Source: Diatrype stigma
Lineage: Eukaryota > Ascomycota > Sordariomycetes > Xylariales > Diatrypaceae
Length of the DNA: 61,778 nt
NCBI GenBank assembly: GCA_022225965.2
Contig: JAKJXP020000165.1
Location: 1 to 61,778 of the forward strand
Reading direction: 5' to 3'
Shown: positions 1-10,537 of the stretch, piece by piece
How positions within the stretch are numbered: position 1 is the stretch's first letter
Layout: the number at the start of each line of letters is the position of its first letter
Notes under the pieces: generated by a model
Databases searched by the model: none
What the model was told of the DNA's origin: nothing
The model's input: only the letters and a program-made list of their open reading frames with translations
Made by a program: the position numbers and the translations under genes

Positions 1-77
1 CTTAAGGGTTTTCTTTTTTTTTTTTTTTTTTTTAATTCTTAATAAGAAAAAAAAAAGAAAAAAAGAAAACCCTTAAG
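1..77. repeat. 77-bp fold-back (hairpin) sequence
   Basis: The first 13 bases (CTTAAGGGTTTTC) are repeated as a perfect inverted copy at 65-77. The sequence between them is a T-run followed by an A-run, so the whole stretch can fold on itself. It lies at the window edge and may continue leftwards. It could be a small MITE or a cruciform-forming repeat; no target duplication can be judged. Confidence 0.6.
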
Positions 78-86
78 CTGTTAGAA

Positions 87-1301
87 CCTAACCGGAGGTT
101 ATACGGGCTTACGCCCGTTAAACGGCAAGGAAATAAGGGCTGCAATAGGTATATGGCTGGTAACAGGAAGTGGCTAGTAACTGGTATGGTTGTAGCAACT
201 GTAATAAATAGGCTATAACAGCTGTAATAAGTAGGCTGTAATGGGTGGCTATATGGGCTGCAATTGGGTGTATCGTATAGAATTGTGGGTCTGGTTTTGG
301 TGGGCTGTAGCTAGTAAACTGTAGCAGGTAGGTTATAGCAAGTAAGCTGTAACAGGTAGGCTGTAGCAGGTAGGTTGTAATAAGTAGGCTGTAGCAGGTA
401 GGCTGGCTATAATGGGTAGCTGTACGGGCTATGATTGGGTGTATCGTACGGAATTATGGGTTTGGCTTTGGTAGGCTGTAGCAAATAAGCTGTAACAGAT
501 AGGCTGCAGCTGTGGCAAGTAAGTTGCAACAGCCTGTAGCAGGTAGGTAGGTTATATGGGTGGCTGTATGGGTGGCTGTATAGGTGGCTGTATGGGCTGT
601 GATTGGCTGTATCGTACGGAATTACGGGTCTAGCTTTGGATGAATGGGCTGTATGCGTTTTTATTGGGTGCATTATACGGAATTACGGGTTTGGCGTTGG
701 TAAGTAGGTTGGGCCAATGTACTGTATTTCCAAAGCGGGCTGCCTGATTGGCTGGCAAAATGGAGCTAGCTGGCTCGACCAGTCGCTAGAGCGCGTGGAG
801 TGGACCCGACCAATGGGAAGCCCGCATTCCAAAGGTATTTCCCAAGCCTGAATTTCTGGACATAATTTCCGTGTCACATTACCTTTACAGAATAACCTCC
901 GGTTAGGACAAGTAAGTTGCAACAGCCTGTAGCAGGTAGGTAGGCTATATGGGTGGCTGTATGGGTGGCTGTATAGGTGGCTGTATGGGCTGTGATTGGC
1001 TGTATCGTACGGAATTACGGGTCTAGCTTTGGATGAATGGGCTGTATGCGTTTTTATTGGGTGCATTATACGGAATTACGGGTCTGGCGTTGGTAAGTAG
1101 GTTGGGCCAATGTACTGTACTTCCAAAGCGGGCTGCTTGATTGGCTGGCAAAATGGAGCTAGCTGGCTCGACCAGTCGCCAGAGCGCGTGGAGTGGACCC
1201 GACCAATGGGAAGCCCGCATTCCAAAGGTATTTCCCAAGCCTGAATTTCTGGACATAATTTCCGTGTCACACCACCTTCACAGAATAACCTCCGGTTAGG
1301 A
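87..1301. repeat. Repeat block bounded by inverted 16-bp ends, with internal 393-bp tandem duplication
   Basis: CCTAACCGGAGGTTAT at 87-102 appears as its reverse complement at 1285-1300, giving inverted ends about 1.2 kb apart. Inside, 516-908 and 909-1301 are two near-identical 393-bp units in tandem, and each unit ends in the same terminal sequence. The 120-620 portion is made of short degenerate GTAGGCTGTA-like and GGTGGCTGTA-like units. The apparent small proteins on the minus strand are by-products of the repeats. RIP-altered copies of the unit's final roughly 130 bp occur at 46430-46565 (same strand) and 36580-36655 (opposite strand). The family is unknown and no transposase is visible. 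Confidence 0.7.
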
Positions 1302-2440
1302 TAAGCTTTCGAATAGCGGAAGTAATTCGTTCGGATTACGTAAAAAGAGCCCGCTAACTTCCGAACGGCGAGAGAGATCGGAGATTTAAACCTAGGAGCC
1401 CAGGATTCCAGAAGCCGAGAAATGTATCGTCGAAGACGTTACTAAGCAGCTGCAACCCCGGAATGCAAAAGGCGAGGGCCTAAGTGGTTCCGAGACGCCT
1501 AATAAAGTTGGGACTTCGTCGTTATAGGCTAGTACTTGCTTGGGGAGTATGTAATAGTAGTATCGGCGAGGTAGCTGCTGCTTATCTTGGACTCGCAGAG
1601 TGTTCGGAGTGGTAAGGGGGTTTAGTATTGCGAGGCTGCTGCTGTTAACCGGCGGCCTTAATGCCGAAGGGCTTAAAAAGCGGTAACTTGCGGAGGTGCC
1701 GGCCGGTCCCGAGTAGCGGTGGCCTTTAGGAAGTTGGCATTTCGGTGGAAGAGCGGCTTGGCAGCGGCGGGCGTGCTGTTGCTTAGCTGCGACCTTGACG
1801 GATCCTTCGAGCAGCGTTAAATCGAGCGGTGATGGCTTCAAACGGCCATGGCTTCGAGCGGTGGATGGATTCGGGGCTGCTGCTATTAACCTGCGACCTC
1901 GATGACAAGGGCTTGGGAAGAGGTGGCTTCGAGGGGTTTTGGGTCCTTAGTAGCGGTAGTTCCTAGGAAGGTGTTAATAAGGAGCAGCCGGAGATTAGCG
2001 AGGCTGTTGCTGGCAAGCGGTGTTGATTCGAGCGGTGGTGATTCGAGGGGCGCTCGGTGGAAGAGCAGCTTGACGGCGGCGAGGTTGCTTTTGGAACTTT
2101 CAATCCGGACGCTTCGAGCGGTGGTGATTCGAGGGGCAGCTTAATAGCGGCGAGGGAGCTGCTGGAGACTTTCGGCCTTAATGATAAGCGGTAATGGCTT
2201 CGAGGAATGACGGCGGAAGTAGATGGATTCGGGGCTGCTGCTGTTAACCGGCGACCTTAATGACGAAAGGCTGGCGCGGTTCTTTAAAGGAGTGATGGAA
2301 TTTGGTAATGCTATGGCAGGGCAACGGCGAAGCTGTTGCGGACTACTTTCGACCTTTCGGCAATTTACTTTCGACTTTAAATTCTTTTCGACGATACGGC
2401 GGAAAAGCGGCTTAACGTTTCGAAAACGAGACTTTTTAAG
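1302..2440. repeat. Degenerate long-period repeat region, no supported gene
   Basis: Moderately GC-rich sequence with imperfect repeats of one theme (GGGGCTGCTGCTGTTAACC followed by a gacctt-aatgac segment) near 1622, 1870 and 2225, interspersed with GCTTCGAGCGGTGG units. The open frames across it show no recognisable protein character. It is probably an old repetitive element or satellite. Confidence 0.45.
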
Positions 2441-3290
2441 GGCGGATAATGTAATAAATAAGAAGAAAGTAATATGAAATATTAATAAAGCAGTTATATA
2501 AAAGCAGTAAAAGCAAAGCGATAACGGCTTAACATCTTAAGAACGAGACTTTTTAAAGGCAAATAATGTAATAAATAAATAGGAAGAAATAAAGTGAAAT
2601 ATTAGCGGAGAAGTTACGTAAAAGCAGTAAGAGCGACTTAAGAGTAATAACGGCTTAAGAATAACAGCGATTTAAGAGAATAGCGGCTTAGAAGTAATTA
2701 TAGCGACCTTGCTTCGACTTATTTGCCAGGTTTTAAAGGGCTAAAAAGGGAGGCCTTATTTAGTCTTATTTCGAAACTATGCAAAGAGGGGCAGTTTATT
2801 AAGAGCTTAAGTATAAGGGGATTTAAGAATTTATATAAGTCTTATATATATTAATAAAAGGGCTTTAATTATATAAAAGCTATTTTTTTATAACTTTTAT
2901 AAAATACGAATTATTTTATTTTCTTTTTTTCTTTTATTTAATAGTTTTTTATTACTTTAATAATATAAATTTCTTAATATTATAATTAATATAACGTTAT
3001 TATAATTTAATTATAATTACGTAATAACAATTTATTAAATTTAAAAGGCTGGTTATAATAAATTATATTAGGTAATATTTTATATATATTAAAGCCTTTA
3101 ATGAATTTATTAAATAATTATTAAAATTAACCTTATTATTGCTTTAAAGGTTTTATAAAGTTATAAGAATTTTAATATAAATAAAAAGATTATATTAAGT
3201 TAAGTGCTTATAATAATAATAAGAGTTAAAAGAAGTTATTAAATATATAATTTACTTTTTATTAAGCCTTATTATTAATAATTACTTCTA
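2428..3290. repeat. RIP-like AT-rich tract with a duplicated ~100-bp segment
   Basis: Sequence becomes strongly AT-rich after about 2440. A segment starting with the theme gagactttttaaggg-ggataatgtaataaata at 2428-2520 recurs at about 2541-2640. The remainder to 3290 is low-complexity TA-rich DNA with no gene. Confidence 0.5.
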
Positions 3291-3370
3291 GCCGTCTTTG
3301 GGCCGTTTCTTGCCTTCCTGCCTCGGAGTCGTTCCGGGGCCTCTTATTTTCCGTTTCGAAATTATTCACT
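3290..3370. repeat. Dispersed repeat C, short copy
   Basis: The stretch with GGGCCGTTTCTTGCC, then CTGCCTCGGAGTCGTTCC, then CCGTTTCGAAATT is closely matched at 14885-15050, where it is longer and less mutated. It sits between AT-rich DNA and the 33-bp array. The parent element is not identified. Confidence 0.55.
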
Positions 3371-3384
3371 AAAGAATCCAGATT

Positions 3385-3545
3385 AGGTGCGACCCTCTGT
3401 ATCGAAGGTTTTTAGTTAGGTGCGACCCTTTGTGTTAAAGGTTTATAGTTAGATGCAACCCTTTATGTCGAAGGTTTTTAATTGGGTGCAACCCTTTATG
3501 TCGAAGGTTTTTAATTGAGCGCGGAGGTACTCGACCTCCTTGAAG
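3385..3545. repeat. 33-bp tandem array A1 plus GGAGGTACTCGACCTCC tail
   Basis: About four copies of a 33-bp unit (GGTGCGACCCTCTGTGTCGA then AGGTTTTTAGTTG), followed by AGCGCGGAGGTACTCGACCT. Because 33 is divisible by 3, open frames with an 11-residue repeat appear on both strands. There are no unique spacers, so this is a minisatellite and not CRISPR. The same array and tail recur at 4108 and 4611. Confidence 0.75.
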
Positions 3546-4107
3546 GAGGTTACGTAACGCAACCTATGCAACGCGATTGCCACCAATTGGTTGCCACCAG
3601 CCTGTGCAACCCATCCATTCGAGATTTCCCTGCATTGCGCAACTTGCAACGTAACCCACGATACCTTTCCCTGGTTACGCAACTGGTTGCACGTTGCAGT
3701 GGCTGGTGTTTGTGGCTAGTATATACCGCTACACCAAGGATTATAGGGGCTAGTAAGGGTTAAAGTGGAGGTTTAAGGAGGGGGGGGGGGTGGGTTGCCA
3801 GAAGGGGGGCGCCGGAAGGAGGTGCCAGGTATGGGTCGAATGGGTCGGTAATAAGGAAGGAACCTTTTATTAAGCAGGAATATAAATAATATACTTCGAA
3901 TACGCCAAATAAACGCCTAAAATCCGTTTTATAACCTTTATATATGCCCTTATTTTTGCTCGATTTGGGTACTGCAACTAATGCAACGCCATTGCAATTT
4001 GATTGCAGTTGCGTAACTTTAATCCACCAAATCCAGGGTGCTGGTTGCAGTTACTGCAATCCATCCACTAGAGGGCTTGGTTGCAGTGGATTGCATTGCT
4101 TGACACC
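3546..4107 (-). mobile_element. Inverted-repeat element M, copy 1 (~550-bp MITE-like)
   Basis: The stretch from GTAACGCAACCTATGCAACG to GATTGCATTGCTTGACACC is a divergent copy, in opposite orientation, of the element at 17071-17616, with related GCAACGCAA-type terminal inverted repeats. It is rich in TGCAAC and GTTGCA motifs. It contains a G-rich run at 3780-3795 and a central AT-rich part that looks partly RIP-mutated. It encodes no transposase and so is non-autonomous. It is framed on both sides by 33-bp arrays. Confidence 0.7.
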
Positions 4108-4290
4108 TTGGGTGCGATCCTCTGTGTCGAAGGTTTTTAGTTGGGTGCGACCCTTTGTGTCGAAGGTTTTTAGTTGGGTGCAACCCTCTGTGTCGAAGGT
4201 TTTTAGTTGGGTGCAACCCTCTGTGTCGAAGGTTTTTAATTAAGCGCGGAGGTACTCGACCTCCTTCACGGCGAGGAGGCGTTGCCCGGT
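4108..4290. repeat. 33-bp tandem array A2 plus tail
   Basis: Four copies of the 33-bp unit, better preserved than at 3385, then the GGAGGTACTCGACCTCC tail and CACGGCGAGGAGGCGTTGCC. A single further unit with the same tail lies at 4611-4690. The apparent 99-aa and 118-aa reading frames here are repeat artefacts. Confidence 0.8.
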
Positions 4291-4610
4291 TTTGGTCGTA
4301 CTTCTGTCGCGACCAAAATGGGTATATTTGGAGCTGCTCTAGTGCCTTGGCAGGGGCCCCCCCTGGGGGGGCCATATGGACCTATATAGAGGTCCGATCT
4401 CCGCGGTCGAGGCGATGGAGCTGCAAGACGTCTTTTATGGGAAGCCAGTAAGCATCAACCGACTCGGCGCGGAGAGGCCAAACCGAGGAGAAGAGAGAGA
4501 TGGAGAGAGAAGTGGTTCTTTTCCTTCCTTCTTTAAAGCTTTAGCAGAGTGTAGCAAATACGTCAATATAAGGGCTATTCAGAAACGCGACAACTTCCCA
4601 GTGTCGAACG

Positions 4611-4690
4611 TGTCGTCCTCTGTATCGAAGGTCTTCAGCTAAGCGCGGAGGTACTCGACCTCCTTCACGGCGAGGAGGCGTTGCCGCTCG
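4611..4690. repeat. Single 33-bp unit with the same tail (A3)
   Basis: One unit followed by the same AGCGCGGAGGTACTCGACCT tail and the CACGGCGAGGAGGCGTTGCC extension seen at 4265-4285. Three occurrences of tail plus unit within 1.3 kb suggest the array is the variable end of a dispersed element. Confidence 0.6.
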
Positions 4691-4900
4691 AGACGAGCCT
4701 GCACTTTACCGGCCGAGACAGGAGCTGGCGATGTCTTCAGTTTCTTTATTTGAATATCCAGGGTCCTGCTTTGAGGATCTGATGATTTCGTCTCGTTCCG
4801 CGACTTGCGGCTGGACTTCGCCGAGTCGTTTCAATACCCTGAGTATGAGTCTGAGTATACCGTTCCTGGACCAATGCACGGACAACAGCTTCGGGTGAGT

Positions 4901-5133
4901 CAAACTCCATCATTCCATCGCCTGCCTCAGACTGCAGGCTGCAGGTAAGCGGTCCATGTGAAGGTCGCCACTGGTTAAACTCCATCATTCCATCGCCTGC
5001 CTCAGACTGCAGGCTGCAGGGAAGCGGTCCATGTGAAGGTCGCCACTGGTCAAACTCCATCATTCCATCATTCCATCGCCTGCCTCAGACTGCAGGCTGC
5101 TGGTAAGCGGTCCATGTGAAGGTCGCCACTGGC
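4901..5133 (-). repeat. 75-bp tandem repeat, three copies, open on the minus strand
   Basis: Units begin at 4901, 4976 and 5051; the third carries a small internal ATTCCATC duplication. Since 75 is a multiple of 3, the minus-strand frame (5063 down to 4746) reads a 25-residue repeat with the theme FDQWRPSHGPL...SLQSEAGDG. It then continues into a roughly 50-residue non-repetitive part. This may be the tail of a former gene with a repeat domain or only a minisatellite; nothing recognisable adjoins it. Confidence 0.65.
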
Positions 5134-5349
5134 CAGGAAACAAGAGGCCCCGGAATGATTCCGGCCACCTCGTGCTCCTTCTGCAGCAGCTTGTGCTCTG
5201 CAGCTTGGCCAGGTCGTCGGCCAGCTTGCGCCCCTTGCGGTTCAGCTTGCCAAGCTACTCGCTCTCGTTCTCGTCGTTTTCGTCGTGGGGCCGCGCCCGC
5301 TTGGTGCCGGCCCCGGCGCTCGCGAGCTGCTCGGAAGCGCTGGCGCTTG

Positions 5350-5560
5350 CGCCACCATGACCTTCCCGGCCCTCCCAGCCTTCCTCACATTATTCGGAAT
5401 AAGGACGTTTATTCCTCGGTTGGAAGTTATCCACCGAGGGACCCAGGTCGATGGAGGGGTTGAGGCTGGTGCGGCCCTGTTGCCCGCCCCCACCCCTCCA
5501 CGCCCTCCACGGGCTCCGCGCCCGGGGCGGCGTAGAGCCAGCCCCTTTGGTTTGTCCTTT
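5350..5560. repeat. Dispersed repeat D, copy 1
   Basis: The stretch from a GACCTTCCCGGCCCTCCCAG segment through AAGGACGTTTATTCC to GACCCAGGTCGATGGAGGGG and GAGGCTGGTGCGG matches 15070-15226 joined to 15411-15480, where a solo LTR has split the second copy. It lies just upstream of the coiled-coil gene and may have removed its 5' end. Confidence 0.6.
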
Positions 5561-5952
5561 ATTAGGTTAGTAATGACAATAAGTACCTTTCTGGGTAGGA
5601 AGTCGAGCTTTTGCTTCTTGTCGATGACTTGCGTAGAAGTTAAGGACATTACCTACCTTGTGTTTGGGGTTTTTGATCGAAGTACTTGTAGCTTTTTGTC
5701 TTGGAGAAGTGCTGTGACCCGAAGGCCAGGGTCGGGGTGTTTTCGGTGGTGAGGCTGCTGCAATCAGCTTTTGACATTGAAGTTCATTGTTATCACCAGT
5801 CTTAATGAGGCAGTGAATTGCTCGAGGTTGATGAGGAGATGGTCGTCGCGATGAGGGATCCGGTAAATGCAGATGCAAAGAAAAGTGTAGCTGAAGGAAT
5901 AAAAGTGATGACGTACCTGGTATTGCTGGTGCCAAGCAGAAAGGAGTTGTAG

Positions 5953-7830
5953 GAGTTGGCAGTAGAACAAGACAAGGCGGCCCAAGCGCTGCGAAAGCAA
6001 CGGCACGATCTCTTGCAAGAACAAGAGAACCTGAAGACAAAGCATGATTCGATCCTTCAGGAGAAGGATCAAGAGTGCCAGGATTTACGCAAATCCTATC
6101 TCGCGAAGAGGGAAGAATACAAGGTCAAAATCGCCAACCGCGAGACGGCATTGCAAGCTCTCCAGAAAGAGACAAACGCCCTGCAGGACGACAGGAACAA
6201 GAAGGCCCAGGCGCATAAACAGGCCACAATCAGATCCGAGGACCTGGAAAGGGCAAAGTCGGCTAACGAAGAGATGCAGGGACTCCTGCAGGTGCAAAAG
6301 AACCTGGCAGAGGAACAGCTGACCATGGCGCGGGAGAAGAACGAAACGCTGAAAACCGATAAAGAATATCATGAGAAAAGGAAGGGGGAGTACAAAAACG
6401 CAATGTACAAGCTGTTGGAGGAGAAGAAGAAGCTCGGTACCGACAAGACGGATCTACAGAGGGACATTCAGAGGTTGGAGAACAACATATCTGGATCCGA
6501 TCTGGCGGTGGCGACTGCGAAGCATGACCTCAAGATGGCCAAGCATGAGGTCAAGGAGCTGGGCAAGCAGAAGGCGGCGCTGCAGACCAGTCTCCAAGAG
6601 GCCAAAGCAAGCAGCGACGATGCGATAGAGAACCTTCAAAGCACCGTCAGTGCGAAGGATAAAGAGATCGCGCAGCTTCAGAAGGACCTCGGCGAGCTGC
6701 GAAGGGATGCCACATCCGCCCAGCAAGAAAAGGAGGCGCTGGAGGCGGAAAAGGATGGAACCATCCGCGTACTGGCCCAGCAGATAGGTCAGCTACATGG
6801 AACCATCCGGGACCAGAAGCGGGAGATCGCGACGCTCCAAGGGCACACGTCTTGGCTGCGACGAGATGTCGAGTCTGTCCAGGCCCAGAGCCGGGCGGGG
6901 ACGCTGAGAGCCGCACAGGCCTTCGCGCTCGAGCACGACTCGCAGCATGGGCCGGAGAGGTGGCTGCCATTCGCTGAGGCCTTCCACGACACCGAGGTCG
7001 TCCCTGGCGGCCCCTTGGCCGATGGGGACCTACCGTGGGTGATATTACCTCCTTGGGGAGGGAACGAAGCGCCCTCTACCGCCTCCCTCGGGGAGACAGA
7101 AGAGAGCGGAGGCAGCGGCAGCGGCAGCGGCAGCAGCAGCGGCCTAGTCTATGGGCTGCACCGCATGTATGCCGCCGCTCTCTCGGGTCTGCCCGTCCCA
7201 GAGACGTGGCCACGGCTGCAGCGATTGGTAGAGGAGCTCGCGCAGGTAAGCGAAGCACCCCCTGGGCTAATCAGCGTGACGCTGCAGACGTGCATGGATG
7301 TGCTCGAGGTCTGCAGCTTGCAGACTCCGGAGGGTCCCGACGGTCCCGACGGTCCAGAGGCTCCCGATCGGGCGCTGCTTCTGCGTCTTCTCACCTTTGG
7401 CGTATGGCAAGCTATACGCCTTGGGAAGATGCGGTGGGGCGTACTCTCCGCCGCCGCCGGTCGCGTGGAGACCATGCTGGAGGCAGCCGAGGGTCAAGTC
7501 GCGCTGCTGTTCCGTCGCTTCGAAGCGGACAACGGGGCGCAGCTGACGACGGACCTCCTAGCCTCCCAAGGCCCTGGCGCCACGGATAGCTCCATGTTAT
7601 TCTCTCCCTCCGCGGGGACCGGGCTCTGGAAGCTCGAGCCGAGTAAGTGGGTGTGGATCGTCCAGCCAGCACATCGCACCATCAGGCTGGCTCATTGCCA
7701 GCGAGGGGCGTGGCATGGCAGCACGAGCGCCTACAAAATCCGGGGAAACATACAGGAAGAAGACCTCGTGATCCCCCTCGAGCATGTTTCGGATCCCGTA
7801 TGGATCCTCGACAACATGTGGCAGCGCTGA
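5953..7830 (+). CDS. Large coiled-coil protein, 5' exon(s) uncertain
   Basis: A GC-rich frame of about 625 codons. The first ~320 residues (to about 6910) are almost unbroken heptad-like coiled coil rich in K, E, Q and A with no proline. A globular half follows, containing a Gly-Ser linker (7105-7145), a GPDGPDGPEAP stretch (7335-7365) and a tryptophan-rich end (KWVWIVQ, WILDNMWQR). The frame opens after a TAG at 5950-5952 and has no ATG until 6274. TTGTAG at about 5947 is a plausible 3' splice site, so an upstream exon is likely; ATG-started coding-like sequence lies at about 5839-5900. Alternatively the 5' end was lost to repeat D. I recognise no family; the coiled coil suggests self-association. 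No introns are evident inside the frame. Confidence 0.6.
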   Translation, partial: ELAVEQDKAAQALRKQRHDLLQEQENLKTKHDSILQEKDQECQDLRKSYLAKREEYKVKIANRETALQALQKETNALQDDRNKKAQAHKQATIRSEDLERAKSANEEMQGLLQVQKNLAEEQLTMAREKNETLKTDKEYHEKRKGEYKNAMYKLLEEKKKLGTDKTDLQRDIQRLENNISGSDLAVATAKHDLKMAKHEVKELGKQKAALQTSLQEAKASSDDAIENLQSTVSAKDKEIAQLQKDLGELRRDATSAQQEKEALEAEKDGTIRVLAQQIGQLHGTIRDQKREIATLQGHTSWLRRDVESVQAQSRAGTLRAAQAFALEHDSQHGPERWLPFAEAFHDTEVVPGGPLADGDLPWVILPPWGGNEAPSTASLGETEESGGSGSGSGSSSGLVYGLHRMYAAALSGLPVPETWPRLQRLVEELAQVSEAPPGLISVTLQTCMDVLEVCSLQTPEGPDGPDGPEAPDRALLLRLLTFGVWQAIRLGKMRWGVLSAAAGRVETMLEAAEGQVALLFRRFEADNGAQLTTDLLASQGPGATDSSMLFSPSAGTGLWKLEPSKWVWIVQPAHRTIRLAHCQRGAWHGSTSAYKIRGNIQEEDLVIPLEHVSDPVWILDNMWQR

Positions 7831-8382
7831 GCTAGCCTCGTGGCCACTGTCGTGCGATGGTCATGACCGTTTGGCTAAAGCTAGTGGAATCAAGTGGTTC
7901 CCAAGACATACTGTCCCACGACGAGTCGTAGGACCGAAAGATAACGTGGCTATGGCACAAGTACGTGTTGTTCCAAGGAAATCGGACAGGATGACATATA
8001 TTTGCTAGATATAGTATAATGCAATGTGCCCATACGTCCGAGACATACCTCCCAAGTTCCTCGTAGAAAGCAGCCCGCCCTGTGATCGTAAACCATGTCG
8101 TAGTTCCCGTAATCTAGACGCCTGACGACGAATCCTAGCAGCATTCCATCGCAATGGTAAGTGATAAAGCACCCCGGACGTAGATATTCATGGGAAAGTA
8201 GGTAGGAACTTCGCATTCCGAAGTTCGGAAGATGGCTTGGCTCGAACGCAGATCACGAGATCATGGAGGGTGCAAGGGAACGAGTCCTACTATCGGGACA
8301 TTAGCTTTCAACGCTCCAACACAGGGGACATGCTTAGGATACTAACATTGCCGAGGTGGAACCCAATTCATATCACCGGGAA
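7831..8382. other. Intergenic, no supported gene
   Basis: Sequence between the convergent ends of the coiled-coil gene and paralogue P1. The short open frames are incoherent. No repeat was recognised. Confidence 0.4.
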
Positions 8383-9586
8383 CTAAGAAGCCCTGGCCAC
8401 CTTTGGCGGTGGGGCAGGATCACGGGAGCTCGACGCAGACGGGGGTTCCCTGTCTCGCTTCGGTCGATCGTATGGCAGCCGGATCGGTGGAGGCTGCGAA
8501 GGCGCTGTGATGGAAAGGGCTTGGTATATGCCGGCCATGTTGCGCTCGACATCGTTGGGTTCCCTGACCGTTTCTTTGTAGGTGCGCCCGCGGTTGGACC
8601 GCGGCAGGACCCTGGCATAGAAGAGCATGTAGGTCTTGCCAGGAATCCCGATCGCGAAGGCTTCGCTCTCTTCCTGGAATTCTTCAAGAGGGAGAGGTTC
8701 CCCTTCGAGGGAGTAGAGCTGGACAGCCTCGCTGCCATGGCGGCAGAGAACCATGGCCACCAATCGATAAGGTACCATGTGTTCTCCTTCCGAGGGGAGG
8801 CTATAATCGCACTCGCTCTCCGGCCGGTCCGGCCGCCCTCTCACGGGCTGGAGATTGGGACAGTCCACGAGGATATCGCGTATCCCCTGGAATGTGGTCG
8901 GCATGGTGTCTTCTAGCTTCAGAAGCACCCTGATGACGGCCGGGATATTGGATGTCCACAAGTACTGGGCCTGGCCATAGTTGGCCAGGCCAAACTTGGA
9001 GCTGATCAGAGCCGGAAGACTCGCCTGGCCGTCCCAGTGAACGAGGCCATCTCGCGCTAGGACGCGCAGATCATCGGGATGATGCAGCGGCGCTATGTGC
9101 CAGTCTGACGCGTCCGTATCCCTCCGAGCCTGGAAGGGCGCGAAGAGCAGGAACGGGTGGCGGCGCCAGAACAGGTTATAGGTCACATCGTGCTCCGCTA
9201 GGGCTAGGAACGACAGGCCCCTGCCACGGAGAAGTCCGTGTGGGTAGTAGGTCTTCAAGATGGAATACCGGATGGCATGGGAGGGGTAGTGCTTCCCGGC
9301 GTGACCGGAGAGGTCCGACCACGTCCAGCGGATGAAGCGCCGCTCGTCCTCCCCTTCGGTCTCATCTGGCCCCAGGCATCCGGGCTGGAGGAAGCAGTTA
9401 GTACAAGTGCCTGATGACCACGGTCAACACGTCCAGCCCGTGCGTCGATTTGATGCCCTCTTCGTCCGGCATGTTCTTGGCGGTCTGAGCATGGAACTGG
9501 ACCGGGAATGTATTTTGCAGCAGACAATGCTGCGCAATCTCATCATCGGGAAACATTTCCCGGATATCTCTGAGTTGTTCGCCCAT
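8383..9586 (-). pseudogene. Unrecognised protein P1, paralogue of P2, with one apparent frameshift
   Basis: Chosen start is ATG at 9584-9586 (MGEQLRDIREMF...), which lines up with the start of P2. The first 62 codons run to about 9398, where the frame must shift by one base; a second long frame then runs to the stop at 8383. The predicted product is about 400 residues. Shared features with P2 include an N-terminal helix, a RHL motif, a Y-S/KLxGEP element, an FLLFYxR/YMLFYAR element, and a proline/arginine/serine-rich tail (RPKRDREPPSASSSRDP). The frameshift could be a sequencing error, a very short intron, or real decay. No known domain is recognised. The gene converges with the coiled-coil gene. 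Confidence 0.5.
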
Positions 9587-9876
9587 GGTGGTACGGTTTG
9601 AGCTGTTGCTTGGCTGTATTTCGCGTTTGTACATGATATGACAAGTGTAAGGAGTTAGGTAGTCCAAGTGGAGCTGCGAACTTGCAATCCATCCCTGAGG
9701 TTCACCCCCAATCACTAAACTATCTACATACACCCATTCGTACGTGACTTAGGGGCTACCCGGGGCCATAGGGGGTAGTCATGGCGCTGTATTCGCGGCT
9801 GCGGGCCCTGTGCCTCCCCATCGTAGTACCTAGTAACAGTGAGCTTCAGGCTTCATCCAGTTCTGCCCAGCCCTAC

Positions 9877-9930
9877 TCTACGTGGGTGTCTACGTGGGTG
9901 TCTACGTGGGTGTCTACGTGGGTGTCCATA
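9877..9930. repeat. 12-bp minisatellite (TCTACGTGGGTG), four copies
   Basis: Four perfect tandem copies of TCTACGTGGGTG. The STWVSTWV reading is a repeat artefact. The surrounding 9600-10530 shows no supported gene. Confidence 0.8.
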
Positions 9931-10537
9931 CTACCTACGCAGCGCCTACAATTAGTACTCTGCGGATCTATGGGGATCTACCTGGGTAGTTGGCATCATA
10001 AGCGGTTTCCCTGAAAAGCCTATAAACGGGTGAAATCGTCTTGATACGTAGAATAGGAATACCGCATCCTCATGAAAAACTTGCATGATGTCAATTGCAT
10101 CGCCATGCTCGGGACCTATGCTGTCGACTGTCAAGGCAGCGACGTAGCTATCTAGACATAGGTGATGCTCTCAAAGTAGGGTAGAATGAAGCTATCACAA
10201 CGCAGCAGCACATATCACGAGTTGTGAAGCATAGCTAGTATTTGGTTCGACATAGTGCTAGGAACAATATAAGCTGCCAGTATGTAAATAGTCGCTTGTC
10301 TGCGATCTGCTTTTTACCATTATCTCGTCACCATTCCAGCTACACCCACCGGTTCGCTACAAAGGGACGTACTCGGGGAGTCCCGTCCATACAAGTCTCG
10401 GACGTGGTCCGGATGCCGGATAGGAAAAAGACCTATCCATATCTTGGACGCCCCCCGTTATTGTGAGACGCAGGTCGGTTCTGACCTTGGTTGCCTCCAT
10501 AATCTCGGTGTCCTCGCCGATTTCGTCGGTTTCGCCT

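Noticed and set aside
407..1270. Several 64-127-aa minus-strand ORFs sharing repeats
   Set aside because: All lie within the 393-bp duplication and short-unit repeats; no protein-like conservation beyond DNA identity.
3385..4240. Regular 33-bp repeats resembling a CRISPR array
   Set aside because: Units are directly adjacent with no unique spacers, and the context is a fungal genome.
5567..6372. Minus-strand ORFs of 90-157 aa opposite the coiled-coil gene
   Set aside because: Shadow frames of the plus-strand coiled coil or of repeat D; hydrophobic runs mirror Lys/Glu codons.
9781..10014. Frame with STWVSTWVSTWV
   Set aside because: Produced by the 12-bp minisatellite; no coding context either side.
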